Notes: a model not told the origin generated them from the letters alone. A stretch of DNA of 64,000 bases from Shewanella salipaludis (GCF_012911865.1 NZ_JAAXYH010000010.1:1-64000), one strand, 5' to 3'; numbered from the stretch's first letter, positions 1 through 9,431 are shown. Numbers and translations: made by a program.

Positions 1-75
1 CCGCTGCCGCTCGACTTGCATGTGTTAGGCCTGCCGCCAGCGTTCAATCTGAGCCATGATCAAACTCTTCAATTA
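1..75 (-). rRNA. rrs: 16S ribosomal RNA, 5' end (partial)
   Basis: Read on the minus strand, this is the canonical start of bacterial 16S rRNA: TTGAAGAGTTTGATCATGG followed by CTCAGATTGAACGCTGGCGG and the stretch that leads to the first variable region. The gene runs off the left edge, so only about the first 75 nt are present. The mature 5' end near 75 is placed by analogy with E. coli 16S. The matching leader, boxA and promoters lie to its right, so this is the head of an rrn operon transcribed leftward. Confidence 0.97.
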
Positions 76-284
76 AAGTTTTTTGAACCACTCTTTGTTA
101 CAAGAGAAGTTCGGCTCAACGAATTCTGTTCGAATCAATCTTGCGATTGACTCTTTGTACATATTGCTATGAACACTCATCACTCTCGTGAAAGAATTGG
201 TTGATTTAAATTTTGATTGTCTCGTGAGAGACAATTTCGATTAACTCAACACCTGTGAGTGTCCACACAGATTTGCTTGATAAA

Positions 285-297
285 TTGTTAAAGAGCG
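285..297 (-). promoter_or_regulatory. boxA antitermination site of the rrn leader
   Basis: On the minus strand the sequence is CGCTCTTTAACAA, followed by TTTATCA, a near-exact match to the E. coli rrn boxA (TGCTCTTTAACAA). It sits in the leader between the promoters and 16S, as expected for Nus-factor-dependent antitermination. A short inverted repeat just downstream (about 250-275, with GTGTGGACACTCACAG) is placed where boxB/boxC-like leader structure is found. Confidence 0.9.
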
Positions 298-359
298 TTG
301 ACCTTATTCACTGCGTGGCAATGGGTCGGGGCTGATGCTTCATCAGCTCAGGGTCGTGC

Positions 360-387
360 ATTTTACGCATTTCCCGGTTGGCGTCAA
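360..387 (-). promoter_or_regulatory. rrn P2 promoter
   Basis: On the minus strand: -35 TTGACG (382-387), 16-nt spacer, -10 TAAAAT (360-365). This good sigma-70 promoter is between P1 and boxA, matching the tandem P1/P2 arrangement of enteric rrn operons. Confidence 0.8.
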
Positions 388-502
388 GGAGTTTTTTCAA
401 CTTCTTTTCCGCCCATCTACTTGATATACATCAGTCGATGAACTGTCACTGCTATTTGCTTAACGCCTCGCGTTTCGCTGTCTGCCGTGTCAGTGGATGC
501 GC

Positions 503-530
503 ATTATAGGGAGTTCCAGCGGCCGCGCAA
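503..530 (-). promoter_or_regulatory. rrn P1 promoter
   Basis: On the minus strand: -35 TTGCGC (525-530), 16-nt spacer, -10 TATAAT (503-508), then GCGCATCCACTGACAC. The segment CTCCCTATAATGCGC is the same as at E. coli rrn P1 promoters, including the GC-rich discriminator associated with stringent/growth-rate control. The short-spaced, weak -35 is also typical of P1. Confidence 0.9.
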
Positions 531-756
531 GGGCTTTTTCTCAATGAAAAGCTCGGACGTCCAATTTTCAGGCATAACGAACATTTTTTGGCTCACCCGA
601 CGCCAAACGAGTTGTCAAAATTACGCTTTAAGTCAAAATAACACCGTTGAAGTTCATTTTTTCGTCAGCGCTCTGGTTTAAAAGTAAATAATTCATTACC
701 ATATAAGCTGCCATTAACAGTTAATTATCAATTTTCATTTCATTAGAGATCATCTT

Positions 757-1212
757 ATGCAGAAGTCATTCCTTATAATATTGATTGTCACCATACTCGG
801 AGCCTTTGCGATCTTTCAGTTCGCCCCAAGCCTGCCCGCCTATGTTGGATTCATCCTTGGCGCAGTGATAGCCAGCTTGGTCTTTGCATTCACGCCTGCC
901 AAGACGGCAGATGATGAGGAAGAAGAATATGTCGGTCCAACCATGACCTTATATGTAGGTAACTTGCCTTATAAGGTACATGAAGGAGAAGTTAAGGATT
1001 TATTCCATGAATTCGGTCCGGTGAATTCGGTGCGTCTGGTGCGGGATCGTAAGACAGGGCGTCGTAAAGGTTTCGGCTTTGTCGAAATGTCTGAGGCCGG
1101 CGCGCAAAAAGCCATGTCCAAACTCAACGACTACAACTTCCAGGAAAGAACCCTTAAAGTCAGGGAAGCCAAGACCCAGGATTCTGATGCCGACCGAAAC
1201 GGCGACAATTAA
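757..1212 (+). CDS. Membrane-anchored RRM RNA-binding protein
   Basis: 151 aa. Two hydrophobic segments open the protein (about residues 4-23 and 28-46), followed by an acidic linker (residues 52-58, DDEEEEY) and a single RNA recognition motif (about 64-139). RNP2 is LYVGNL (65-70) and RNP1 is KGFGFVEM (104-111), with the aromatic residues needed for RNA stacking. The family resembles the small single-RRM proteins found in cyanobacteria and some gammaproteobacteria; the membrane hairpin would tether RNA binding to the inner membrane. RNA targets are unknown. It is divergent from the rrn promoters, and its stop overlaps the stop of murI by 3 nt on the other strand. The start has AGAGAT a few bases upstream. 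Confidence 0.85.
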   Translation: MQKSFLIILIVTILGAFAIFQFAPSLPAYVGFILGAVIASLVFAFTPAKTADDEEEEYVGPTMTLYVGNLPYKVHEGEVKDLFHEFGPVNSVRLVRDRKTGRRKGFGFVEMSEAGAQKAMSKLNDYNFQERTLKVREAKTQDSDADRNGDN

Positions 1213-2021
1213 TCTAATCGACTAGACGACATTGGCCCTGGTGGCAGCCGCTCAATTGTAGTGAAGCCATGAGAAGCCAATGTCGTTGTCAGTCCCTGGG
1301 TGAGTGCCTCACTGGTATGAAACGCCTGCAATAAGGGACCTTCCCCACTCAAGGCCGCTTCGGCCGGCAATAAATGACTCACCCTATTGGCTATCGCCTC
1401 CCCCGAATCCAGCAGGGTCACCTTGTTACCCAGATAGTCCTGTAATTCTGTCCTGAGCAGGGGAAAGTGGGTACAGCCCAATACCAAGACATCAATTTCT
1501 GTGGCAGCTATCGGCTGCAACACTCGGCCCAGCTCAACAGGATCCAGACGTTCCCTGGCGGCCTTGCGCTCGGCCATCAACACCAGCTCCGCCGAACCAA
1601 ACAGCTCCACCCGACAATCATGAGCGAAACGCCTTATCAAGTCATGGGTATAGGCACGCTTGACCGTGGCAGGGGTTGCCAACAGGCCTATATGCTTGGA
1701 TTGAGACAACAGAGCCGCGGGCTTGATCGCCGGCACCACGCCGACGATAGGCATGCTCAGTCTCTGCCTGAGCGCCGGCAGGACCAAGGTACTGGCGGTG
1801 TTGCAGGCGATGACGACGACAGCCGCATCTAGGCGCGTCGCCAACTCACAGACCAGCGCCACGCAACCGGCGATCAGCTCCTGCTCTTCGAGTGCACCAT
1901 AGGGCAACCTGGCATTGTCGAACAGATAACAGTAGTCCTTGCCGGGAAGTTGCTTGCGGATCTCCTGCAACACAGACAGGCCACCTATACCTGAGTCAAA
2001 CACGAGAATGGGACGCGACAA
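1209..2021 (-). CDS. murI: Glutamate racemase MurI
   Basis: 270 aa, the usual length. Converts L-glutamate to D-glutamate for peptidoglycan synthesis in the cytoplasm. The N-terminal VFDSGIGGLSV has the conserved Asp9-Ser10; the two catalytic cysteines are Cys73 in ACNTAS and Cys183 in LGCTHFPLL. The start is TTG at 2021: an AGGAGAG-like SD (GGAGAG) lies five bases upstream, while the nearby upstream ATG is out of frame. It is convergent with the RRM gene and faces away from trmA; the 140-nt gap to trmA holds both promoters. Confidence 0.96.
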   Translation of the reverse strand: MSRPILVFDSGIGGLSVLQEIRKQLPGKDYCYLFDNARLPYGALEEQELIAGCVALVCELATRLDAAVVVIACNTASTLVLPALRQRLSMPIVGVVPAIKPAALLSQSKHIGLLATPATVKRAYTHDLIRRFAHDCRVELFGSAELVLMAERKAARERLDPVELGRVLQPIAATEIDVLVLGCTHFPLLRTELQDYLGNKVTLLDSGEAIANRVSHLLPAEAALSGEGPLLQAFHTSEALTQGLTTTLASHGFTTIERLPPGPMSSSRLD

Positions 2022-2178
2022 ATGATCTCTCCATTAAAAAACGGCTACGACTCATAACAGCCGGACTGCGGCCGATTTTCCCATAGCTCAAGCCAAACCG
2101 CAAAAGCTAAGGTACTGGACATCTGCGTCACCTGGTATAATATTTGCGCCCCAATTTCCGGTCAAAGTGGATCAACTA

Positions 2179-3282
2179 ATGAATTTAGCAGCAATGGACC
2201 CTCAAACCTACGACGCGCAATTGCAACAGAAGCGCATTAAGCTTGAGCAAGCCTTTGCCCAGTTTGAGCCCCCTGAGATTGAAGTGTTTGCATCCGAGCC
2301 TGCGCATTACCGTATGCGGGCCGAGTTCAGGGTCTGGCACGAAGGTGACGACCTGTACTACTACATGTTCGACAAAGTGCTCAACGCCAAGGTGCGTTGC
2401 GAACAATATCTGCCGGCGAGCGAATTGATCAACAAGATGATGTTGGCGCTGATGGCCGAGCTCAGACCCAATCCAACGCTGCGTCACAAGTTGTTTCAAG
2501 TCGACTTCCTATCCACCCTCAGTGGCGAAATCCTGGTGTCCTTACTGTATCACAGACAGCTGGATGACGATTGGCGCGCACAGGCCAATGCCCTGAAGCA
2601 GAGATTATCGGCCGAATTCAAGGTCAATCTGATTGGCCGTGCCCGTAAGCAAAAAATTGATCTAGATAAGGATTTCGTCGTCGAGTCACTCGAGGTCAAT
2701 AACAAGACCTTCTTATATAAGCAGATAGAAAACAGTTTCACCCAGCCCAATGCCAAGGTTTCGGTCAAGATGCTCGAATGGGCTCTGGATGTTACCCAAG
2801 ACAGCCGGGGAGATCTGTTGGAACTCTATTGTGGCAACGGTAACTTTTCGATTGCGCTGGCACAAAATTTCGAGCGGGTGCTGGCGACCGAATTGGCCAA
2901 GCCGTCGGTCGATGCGGCGCAATACAATATCGAAGTGAATGGCATAGAGAATCTGCAGATCATTCGCATGTCGGCGGAAGACTTCAGCGATGCCATGGCG
3001 AAGAAGCGCAGCTTCAGGCGCCTGGATGGCATAGATCTGGACAGCTATGTGTGTAATACCATCTTCGTCGATCCCCCGAGGGCCGGCATAGATCCCGACA
3101 CTCTGGCGCTGGTACAAGGCTATGAACGGATACTGTACATTTCCTGCAATCCGACAACCCTGCAGCATAACCTCGAGGTGCTGAGCGCAACTCACAGAGT
3201 GGTCCGCTTCGCCCTGTTCGACCAATTCCCCTACACAGAACATATGGAGTCAGGGGTGTTGCTCGAACGACACCCATGCTGA
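2179..3282 (+). CDS. trmA: tRNA (uracil-5-)-methyltransferase TrmA
   Basis: 367 aa from ATG 2179. Makes m5U54 in the T-loop of tRNA using S-adenosylmethionine. The SAM motif [16 protein letters not shown], the FVDPPRAG motif and the catalytic SCNP cysteine with a C-terminal HMESGVLL are all present, as in the RumA/TrmA family. An in-frame GTG at 2167 would add four residues, but the start MNLAAMDP is the one I recall for Shewanella TrmA, so ATG 2179 is preferred. A terminator follows about 25 nt after the stop. Confidence 0.95.
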   Translation: MNLAAMDPQTYDAQLQQKRIKLEQAFAQFEPPEIEVFASEPAHYRMRAEFRVWHEGDDLYYYMFDKVLNAKVRCEQYLPASELINKMMLALMAELRPNPTLRHKLFQVDFLSTLSGEILVSLLYHRQLDDDWRAQANALKQRLSAEFKVNLIGRARKQKIDLDKDFVVESLEVNNKTFLYKQIENSFTQPNAKVSVKMLEWALDVTQDSRGDLLELYCGNGNFSIALAQNFERVLATELAKPSVDAAQYNIEVNGIENLQIIRMSAEDFSDAMAKKRSFRRLDGIDLDSYVCNTIFVDPPRAGIDPDTLALVQGYERILYISCNPTTLQHNLEVLSATHRVVRFALFDQFPYTEHMESGVLLERHPC

Positions 3283-3307
3283 CCCGGCAACCGACTCAAG
3301 AATAAAG

Positions 3308-3330
3308 AAGGCGCATCGAGCGCCTTTTTT
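3308..3330 (+). terminator. Rho-independent terminator of trmA
   Basis: GGCGC (3310-3314) pairs with GCGCC (3320-3324) around an ATCGA loop, extended by AA/TT, and ends in TTTTTT. It lies between convergent trmA and fabR. The run of A residues on the left is short, so it probably acts mainly for trmA. Confidence 0.85.
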
Positions 3331-3359
3331 ATTGGGTATGGATCCGCTAGCGAGTATGG

Positions 3360-3980
3360 CTATCTATGCTCCAGCTTGCGCTGCAAGGCTTCGGCGCCCG
3401 TGGCGACCATACGCAATTGCATCACCAGGTTATCGGCCAGCACTTTCCGGTCGGCACGCTTCATGTCCAATGCCGCCGCGCCGGCATTGAATACCAAGGT
3501 GACCAAAGCTTCGGCCTGCGCCCTGGCGAGCACCGGCGAGCGGTTGGCACTGGCTTCGGTATAGTGGGCCAGCTCGGAGATAAAGTGCTCTATTTCACGC
3601 TCGACTGCGGCCCGAAACGCCGCCGAGGTCCCGGAGCGCTCGTGCAACAGAATGCGAAACACATTGGGATTTGAGTCCAGTACTTCCATGAAGGTATCGA
3701 CCGAGATACGGATCACACTGCCGCCGGCCTCTGCCCGCTGGCGGCCCTTGCGCATCATCTGCCTCAGGGTCAGCCCGCCCTCATCGACCATGGTCAGCCC
3801 AAGTTCATTCATGTCCTTGAAATGACGATAGAAAGACGTAGGTGCTATGTTGGCTTCCCGGGCAACTTCACGCAGACTCAGACTGGAAAAACTCCGCTCG
3901 GCACTCAACTGGTTAAAAGCAGCATCGACGAGTGCCCGCCGTGTTTTCTCTTTCTGCTGTGCCCTTATCCCCATGCCCAT
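3360..3980 (-). CDS. fabR: TetR-family repressor FabR
   Basis: 206 aa. The N-terminal HTH (about residues 8-60: [17 protein letters not shown], then [20 protein letters not shown]) and the following [11 protein letters not shown] and [19 protein letters not shown] segments are nearly the same as E. coli FabR. FabR senses the ratio of unsaturated to saturated acyl thioesters and represses unsaturated fatty acid genes. It is divergent from the desaturase gene, whose promoter carries a FabR-type palindrome at 4082-4099, so the local target is clear. The start chosen (MGMGIRAQQ) matches the E. coli MGVRAQQ core. Confidence 0.93.
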   Translation of the reverse strand: MGMGIRAQQKEKTRRALVDAAFNQLSAERSFSSLSLREVAREANIAPTSFYRHFKDMNELGLTMVDEGGLTLRQMMRKGRQRAEAGGSVIRISVDTFMEVLDSNPNVFRILLHERSGTSAAFRAAVEREIEHFISELAHYTEASANRSPVLARAQAEALVTLVFNAGAAALDMKRADRKVLADNLVMQLRMVATGAEALQRKLEHR

Positions 3981-4052
3981 AACAAAAATCCATAACTGAA
4001 TGTAATCCAGGGATAATAGCGCTTTTGCCCCGGAAACACATCTCCAACGCGC

Positions 4053-4081
4053 TTGACCCCATGCTGTTGCTGATATAGATT
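4053..4081 (+). promoter_or_regulatory. Promoter of the fatty-acid desaturase gene
   Basis: -35 TTGACC (4053-4058), 17-nt spacer, -10 TAGATT (4076-4081). The start codon is about 42 nt downstream of the -10. The FabR palindrome begins at the next base, so it covers the transcription start. Confidence 0.65.
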
Positions 4082-4099
4082 AGCTTACAGCTGTACGCT
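4082..4099 (+). promoter_or_regulatory. FabR operator
   Basis: AGCTTACA-GC-TGTACGCT: the half sites agree at seven of eight positions with AGCGTACA/TGTACGCT, the known FabR operator. The only departure is one base in the left half. It abuts the -10 of the desaturase promoter, a position suited to repression. Confidence 0.85.
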
Positions 4100-4123
4100 C
4101 AATGCGATATTTGGAACTCATAA

Positions 4124-5230
4124 ATGAAAAAACCCCCTTTGATTTGGCTGAACGTCATACTCTTTGCCGTGACGTTTCTCGGCACCCTGGTCCTCATACC
4201 CTGGCGCGGGATGACCGACGGCTACGATGCAGTCGAATGGCTGGCCTTCATAGGCTTGGCCTACGCCAGCGGCCTGTCCATTACCGCAGGCTACCATAGA
4301 CTCTGGTCACACAAGGCCTACAAGGCCAGTGCACCGGTGCGCTTCCTGTTCGCCCTCGGCGGTGCCCTGGCGTTGCAAAACAGCGCCTTGCATTGGGCTT
4401 CGGATCATAGAATTCATCACAAGCATGTCGACGACAACGACAAAGATCCCTATTCGGCGAACATGGGTTTCTGGTACAGCCACATAGGTTGGATGCTGCG
4501 CGAGTATCAGGCTCAGCGCTATCATGATTATAAAAATGTCCGCGACATGCAGAGCGACAAGATAGTCATGTGGCAGCATAAGCACTACCTGGCGCTGGCG
4601 CTGCTGATGAACATAGGCCTGCCGGCATTCCTCGGCTGGCTCAATGGCGATATCATCTCCATGTTGCTTATGGGTGGCCTGCTGCGTTTGGTGGTAGTAC
4701 ATCACTGCACCTTCTTCATCAATTCGCTGGCACACATCTGGGGCAAACAACCCTACACGGATAAGAATACCGCCCGTGACAATGGCATTCTGGCACTGTT
4801 TACCTATGGTGAGGGTTATCATAACTTCCACCATATCTTCGAAAACGATTATCGCAACGGCATCAAATGGTGGCATTACGATCCAACCAAATGGTTGATC
4901 AAGAGTTTATCCTGGCTGGGCTTGGCCAAGGATTTACGCACCAGTCCCCAGGAGCGCATTGAGAGCGCCAGGTTGCAGATGCAATTGCTGCATGCCAAGA
5001 ATCAGATTGCCCATCTGCATAATTATGATGAGCTGCTCGAGCGTATTCATGCCGAATATGAGCTGATGAAGACCCACCTGCTGGAGTACTATCAGGCCAA
5101 GAAAACCCTGCTCGAGGCCAAGCGGCAGCAGCTGGTCGACACCCAGCTCAAGACCCAGGTCGAAGAGCTGAAGGCCCGCTTCCTGGCCCAGCAGAAAAAC
5201 TGGAAACTGCTGACGGCGAGCTATTGCTGA
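4124..5230 (+). CDS. Acyl-CoA/acyl-lipid delta-9 desaturase family protein
   Basis: 368 aa integral-membrane di-iron desaturase. Three histidine boxes are present: HRLWSH (58-63), HRIHH (95-99) and HNFHH (233-237). Hydrophobic segments lie around residues 7-25, 37-55, 75-90, 155-175 and 178-198. The part after about residue 280 is a long charged coiled-coil tail (LLHAKNQIAHLHNYDELLER onward, then KRQQLVDTQLKTQVEELKAR), which typical bacterial desaturases lack or have shorter. It would introduce a cis double bond into saturated acyl chains, tuning membrane fluidity under FabR control. The exact substrate (CoA or lipid) cannot be read from sequence. Confidence 0.92.
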   Translation: MKKPPLIWLNVILFAVTFLGTLVLIPWRGMTDGYDAVEWLAFIGLAYASGLSITAGYHRLWSHKAYKASAPVRFLFALGGALALQNSALHWASDHRIHHKHVDDNDKDPYSANMGFWYSHIGWMLREYQAQRYHDYKNVRDMQSDKIVMWQHKHYLALALLMNIGLPAFLGWLNGDIISMLLMGGLLRLVVVHHCTFFINSLAHIWGKQPYTDKNTARDNGILALFTYGEGYHNFHHIFENDYRNGIKWWHYDPTKWLIKSLSWLGLAKDLRTSPQERIESARLQMQLLHAKNQIAHLHNYDELLERIHAEYELMKTHLLEYYQAKKTLLEAKRQQLVDTQLKTQVEELKARFLAQQKNWKLLTASYC

Positions 5231-5326
5231 TCCGGGTTTTCAGCTAAAGTCCCACGGCCAGCTTGCATGGTGGCCGTATCTGACTATCATGATGTCCTAC
5301 TATTCCAGATACAGGCCGTCGAGATC

Positions 5327-6367
5327 ATGTCAGAGTCCAGCATTAAACTTACCGAGTACAGCCACGGCGCGGGTTGTGGCTGTAAAATATCCCCCAAGGT
5401 GCTGAGCACTATCCTGGCATCACAACTGCCCGTCTTTACCGATCCCGACCTGCTGGTAGGCAATCAGAGCCGCGACGACGCCGCCGTCTACAGACTCAAC
5501 GACCAAACCGGCATCATCAGTACCACAGACTTCTTCATGCCGATAGTCGACGATCCTTTCACCTTCGGCCGCATCGCCGCCACCAATGCCATCAGCGATA
5601 TCTACGCCATGGGCGGTAGCCCCATGATGGCGATCGCCATCTTGGGCTGGCCCGTGAGTAAGCTGCCGCCGGAAGTGGCGCAACGAGTGGTGGATGGCGG
5701 CCGTCAGGCCTGCGCCGATGCCGGCATCATGCTCGCAGGCGGACATAGCATAGATGCACCCGAGCCCATCTTCGGCTTGGCGGTGACGGGGCAAATCCCG
5801 CTCGGCGAATTGAAGCAGAACGATACCGCCAAGGCAGGTGACAGGCTGTACCTCACCAAGCCTATCGGCATAGGGATACTCACCACGGCGCAGAAACAGA
5901 AGAAGCTGCTGGATGAAGATGCCCATATCGCCATAGACGCCATGTGCCGACTCAATACCATAGGCACCAGCATTGCCAAGATAAAGGGCGTGAACGCCAT
6001 GACGGATGTCACTGGCTTTGGCCTCGCCGGCCACTTGCTGGAAGTCTGCCACGGCGCCGGCCTGCAGGCCCGGCTGGCACTGGGCAGCATTCCGTTGTTG
6101 CCGAAGGCGGAAGCCTATCTGGCCATGGGCTGTGTCCCGGGTGGTACCCATAGAAATTACGACAGCTATGGCGAGCACTTACCCAAGTTAACCGATGAGC
6201 AGAAGGCGCTGCTATGCGATCCCCAAACCAGCGGCGGCCTGTTGGTGGCCGTCTCTGCCGACGCCGAAGCCGAACTGATCGCATTGCTGCAACAACATGA
6301 CATAGCACCTGTCTGTATAGGCAGCTTGGTCGAAGGCACAGCTGCCAGCACCCTGGAACTCATCTGA
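5327..6367 (+). CDS. selD: Selenide, water dikinase SelD
   Basis: 346 aa from ATG 5327. Makes selenophosphate from selenide and ATP. Cys17 and Lys20 in HGAGCGCKI are the catalytic pair of the E. coli enzyme; here the residue is Cys, not selenocysteine. The Gly-rich segment ([20 protein letters not shown]) and [13 protein letters not shown] are family signatures. The frame is open upstream to 5267, but those residues do not resemble SelD and the family length fits the inner ATG. The stop overlaps the mnmH start (TGATG), so the two are translationally coupled. Confidence 0.96.
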   Translation: MSESSIKLTEYSHGAGCGCKISPKVLSTILASQLPVFTDPDLLVGNQSRDDAAVYRLNDQTGIISTTDFFMPIVDDPFTFGRIAATNAISDIYAMGGSPMMAIAILGWPVSKLPPEVAQRVVDGGRQACADAGIMLAGGHSIDAPEPIFGLAVTGQIPLGELKQNDTAKAGDRLYLTKPIGIGILTTAQKQKKLLDEDAHIAIDAMCRLNTIGTSIAKIKGVNAMTDVTGFGLAGHLLEVCHGAGLQARLALGSIPLLPKAEAYLAMGCVPGGTHRNYDSYGEHLPKLTDEQKALLCDPQTSGGLLVAVSADAEAELIALLQQHDIAPVCIGSLVEGTAASTLELI

Positions 6368-7473
6368 TGACACGCAACATCATTCCGGCCAGCGAGTACC
6401 GTCAGCTCCTGGTGAGCGACCACCCCATGATGGATGTCAGGGCACCGATCGAATTCGTCAAAGGCGCCTTTCCCGGCTCGACCAATCTGCCGCTGATGGT
6501 CGACAGTGAAAGGCAAAAGGTAGGCACCTGCTACAAGGAGCAAGGCCAGCAAGCCGCTATCGAACTGGGACACTCACTGGTATGCGGCAAGATAAAGCAA
6601 CAGAGGATAGATGCCTGGCTGGGCTATTTTGCCGCCAATCCACGGGCCTATCTCTACTGTTTTCGCGGCGGCCTGCGCTCTCAGCTGACCCAGCAATGGC
6701 TCGCAGAGGCGGGCATGGCCATCCCCTACATCCAGGGAGGCTACAAGGCGATGCGCCAATACCTGATAGAGGTGATCGACGCGGCGCCCAGGCAAAAGCC
6801 CATCTGTATTCTCAGCGGCATCACAGGCAGCGGCAAGACAGAGCTGCTGCAACAACGCAGCGAAGCCGTAGATCTCGAAGGCATAGCCAACCACAGGGGC
6901 TCGAGTTTTGGCAAGAATGTCACCCCACAGCCGTCACAGATCAACTTCGAAAACCGCTTGGCCGTGGCACTGCTCAAGCATCAGGACAGAAACGGGCATT
7001 GCCTGCTGCTGGAGGATGAGAGCTTCCTCATCGGCCGCAATGCCATACCCAAGCCCTTCTATGAGAGCATGCAAGAGGCGCCCATTCTGGTATTGGAAGA
7101 GTCTGACGAGCTCAGGCTGCCGAGATTGTTGCGCGACTATGTTCAGCGGATGCATGCGGATCATGTCGCGCGTCTGGGAGAAGAGGCAGGTTTCGAGGCC
7201 TTCAGCCAATACCTGCTGCAGAGTATCGATGGGGTGAAGAAGCGTCTCGGTGGCAAGTTACATGGCGAGTTTCAGCAATTGATCGCCAGGGCTTTGGCGG
7301 CACAGTTGCAGCGCAATGATATCAGCCTGCATCTGGAGTGGATCTCCCTGTTGCTGGAGAAATACTACGATCCCATGTACCTCTACCAGCTGCAACAGAA
7401 ACACCCCAGGGTCATTTTCAGCGGCGACCGTCGGGCCATCCATGAATGGTTGGATGAAAGGGCCAACAGCTGA
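6367..7473 (+). CDS. mnmH: tRNA 2-selenouridine synthase MnmH
   Basis: 368 aa. An N-terminal rhodanese domain carries the catalytic Cys98 in YCFRGGLRS, and a C-terminal P-loop domain has GITGSGKT (151-158). The enzyme replaces sulfur with selenium at the wobble uridine (via geranylated 2-thiouridine), using selenophosphate from SelD. The one-base overlap with selD and shared direction make a two-gene operon; no selA or selB is in the window, so here the SelD product may serve tRNA modification at least. Also known as selU/ybbB. Confidence 0.95.
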   Translation: MTRNIIPASEYRQLLVSDHPMMDVRAPIEFVKGAFPGSTNLPLMVDSERQKVGTCYKEQGQQAAIELGHSLVCGKIKQQRIDAWLGYFAANPRAYLYCFRGGLRSQLTQQWLAEAGMAIPYIQGGYKAMRQYLIEVIDAAPRQKPICILSGITGSGKTELLQQRSEAVDLEGIANHRGSSFGKNVTPQPSQINFENRLAVALLKHQDRNGHCLLLEDESFLIGRNAIPKPFYESMQEAPILVLEESDELRLPRLLRDYVQRMHADHVARLGEEAGFEAFSQYLLQSIDGVKKRLGGKLHGEFQQLIARALAAQLQRNDISLHLEWISLLLEKYYDPMYLYQLQQKHPRVIFSGDRRAIHEWLDERANS

Positions 7474-7501
7474 ATCCTGAGCCAAGGAGGCGCCTGCACT
7501 G

Positions 7502-9337
7502 CTAGCGACCCGGCTCGGCGCCAAGCGTGCCGGGTTTGATGTTCAGCCGAATCTTAGCGCCGAAGGCGAGCCCTGGGCCTCGCCCCTGGGTATCCGTCTC
7601 CCCGGCCATGAGCAGCGACAGAGAGATCACAGGCACAGACTCCCGCGCCAGCATGTCGGCGATCCCGGGACAGAGCTCATCTGGCCCGGCGCTCGCATCT
7701 GTACCGCCCGCAAACAAGAGACATACCAGCTCGCCCCGGGCTAAGACCTGGCGGATGGACTCAAGCGCCCTATGCTCTTCATCCTTTACCGACGAGCGAA
7801 TGACGAGGGCAGCGCCACGGCGCAGAAGCGACGCACACCACAGGCGCTCCTCTCCAGCAGCATCGCCGGCATCAAGCTTGGCAGCACGCTCCAGTCTGGA
7901 CCCGGGGATCACGAAACCTATCTTGCGGGCGGACGCCCGTAAAACCAACAAGGCAGCGGCCCCATCCCGACTATTGCAAATCATCACCCCCGCAGTCCCT
8001 TTGCTTGGGAGCCACTCGCGGCCCTCGACGCCGACCCTATACCAGAGGTGGCTGACAAGATAACCGATAAACCTCAGGGCAAACTCGGGCATCCTGGCAT
8101 AGACAAACAGAGCCACCAGGGCATTGGCCAGCGCCAGCGCCAGAAATAGCTCGGGAATGCTCCAGCCCACCACCCCGAGCAGCAACATGGATAAGATGGC
8201 GGAACACACCATGAAGAAGGCATTGACTATGTTGTTGGCCGCTATCGCCTGGGCACACTCGCCTGCGGCGGCACGGGCCTGAATGAAGGCATACAGAGGC
8301 ACTATGAACAGGCCGCCACTGACGCCGACCATCAGCAGATCCAGCATCAGCCGCCAATGTCCGGCCGTAGCAACAAACTCCAGCAGTCCGAAAAGCTGTC
8401 CGGCAACGGGTTCAGGGGTCGCCCAATAGACATCGCCACCGAAGAGACTCAATCCCAGGGCGCCGAACGGCACTAAACCGAGTTCCACCTGACCGGCGGA
8501 GAGACGGCTGCACAGCAGCGACCCCAGGGCTATGCCGATGGAAAACAAGGCCAGCAACACGGAAACCACTTCGGCCCCCGCCTGCAGATGCAACCTGGTA
8601 AAGTTGGGAAATTGCGTCAGGTAAGTGGCTCCCAGCAACCAGAACCAACTGATGGCGAAAATCGCCATCCAGATTTCCGGCGTGTTGCGGGCCTGCTTCA
8701 GGGTACGCCAGGTGCCGGCGAGAGGAGTGAAAGTTAGCCTCTGTGCCGAGCCTGGCGGCGGCAAGGATGGAATGCCACGGCTGGCCAGGTACCCGATCAA
8801 TGCCAGCGACACCACAGTCAGCGCCGACCAGAGGGTCGCCCGCTCGCTGGCGACGATGAAACCGGCACTCAGGGTGCCGAGCAATATCGACAGGAAGGTC
8901 CCCAGCTCGACCCAGGCATTGCCGCCGACCAGTTCGTCTTCGGCCAGCGCCTGGGGCAGCAAGGAGTATTTCACCGGACCGAAATAGGCCGACTGGGTCC
9001 CCATCAGGAACAAGAGCAACAACATCTGCAGGTAGTCGTGATTGACTATGGCGATGGCGGCGCAGGACATGATCACCAGCTCGAGCAGCTTAAGGGAGCG
9101 GATCAGCTTGGCCTTATCCCGGTTGTCGGCAACCAGACCGGCATGAGCGGAAAACAGGAAGAAGGGCAGGATAAAGACCCCGGCGGCGAGATTGACGAAG
9201 ACATCGACGCCCATGGGCAGAGCCCCCACCTGGGAATAGGTCACCATCAACAGCAACACATTCTTGTAGATGTTGTCGTTCAACGCCCCCAGACACTGAG
9301 TCACGAAATAGGGTAAAAAACGTTTACTCAGTAGCAT
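7502..9337 (-). CDS. MFS transporter fused to a degenerate acyltransferase-like domain
   Basis: 611 aa. Residues 1 to about 400 form a 12-TM MFS domain close to the lysophospholipid transporter LplT (start MLLSKRFLPYFVTQCLGALN, with ALNDNIYKN). Residues about 420-605 align with the PlsC/Aas glycerolipid acyltransferase fold, but the catalytic signatures are lost: the NHxxxxD block is reduced to CNSRDGAA, and the FPEGT block reads FAGGTD. The following CPGIADMLARESVPVI still fits the family. Related fusions transport and reacylate lysophospholipid; here the transporter half looks intact while acyl transfer is doubtful. It is convergent with mnmH (28 nt apart) and has no operon partner. Confidence 0.85.
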   Translation of the reverse strand: MLLSKRFLPYFVTQCLGALNDNIYKNVLLLMVTYSQVGALPMGVDVFVNLAAGVFILPFFLFSAHAGLVADNRDKAKLIRSLKLLELVIMSCAAIAIVNHDYLQMLLLLFLMGTQSAYFGPVKYSLLPQALAEDELVGGNAWVELGTFLSILLGTLSAGFIVASERATLWSALTVVSLALIGYLASRGIPSLPPPGSAQRLTFTPLAGTWRTLKQARNTPEIWMAIFAISWFWLLGATYLTQFPNFTRLHLQAGAEVVSVLLALFSIGIALGSLLCSRLSAGQVELGLVPFGALGLSLFGGDVYWATPEPVAGQLFGLLEFVATAGHWRLMLDLLMVGVSGGLFIVPLYAFIQARAAAGECAQAIAANNIVNAFFMVCSAILSMLLLGVVGWSIPELFLALALANALVALFVYARMPEFALRFIGYLVSHLWYRVGVEGREWLPSKGTAGVMICNSRDGAAALLVLRASARKIGFVIPGSRLERAAKLDAGDAAGEERLWCASLLRRGAALVIRSSVKDEEHRALESIRQVLARGELVCLLFAGGTDASAGPDELCPGIADMLARESVPVISLSLLMAGETDTQGRGPGLAFGAKIRLNIKPGTLGAEPGR

Positions 9338-9431
9338 ATCGCTGCCTTATGACCTGATCTCGCGCCATGCCCTGGGCCAACACCCGCCCTGGGGCATGCC
9401 TGCCATTAACCCAAATCTTGGGCATGGAGAC

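Larger units (their letters stand above)
76..756 (-). other. rrn operon leader and promoter region
   Basis: No protein gene is supported here. The stretch holds the transcribed leader of the rRNA operon (about 76-350), with an antitermination boxA, and two promoters upstream. The AT-rich stretch from about 531 to 756 is the upstream activating region of P1 and the 5' side of the divergent RRM gene. An open frame at 487-681 overlies P1 and is not credible as a gene. Confidence 0.85.

Noticed and set aside
487..681. 64-codon plus-strand open frame at the start of the window
   Set aside because: It lies over the rrn P1 promoter and its upstream region, and the translation has no recognisable pattern.
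9370..9400. Inverted repeat between the MFS and GNAT genes as a terminator
   Set aside because: The pairing CATGCCC/GGGCATG is imperfect and no T-run follows on either strand.
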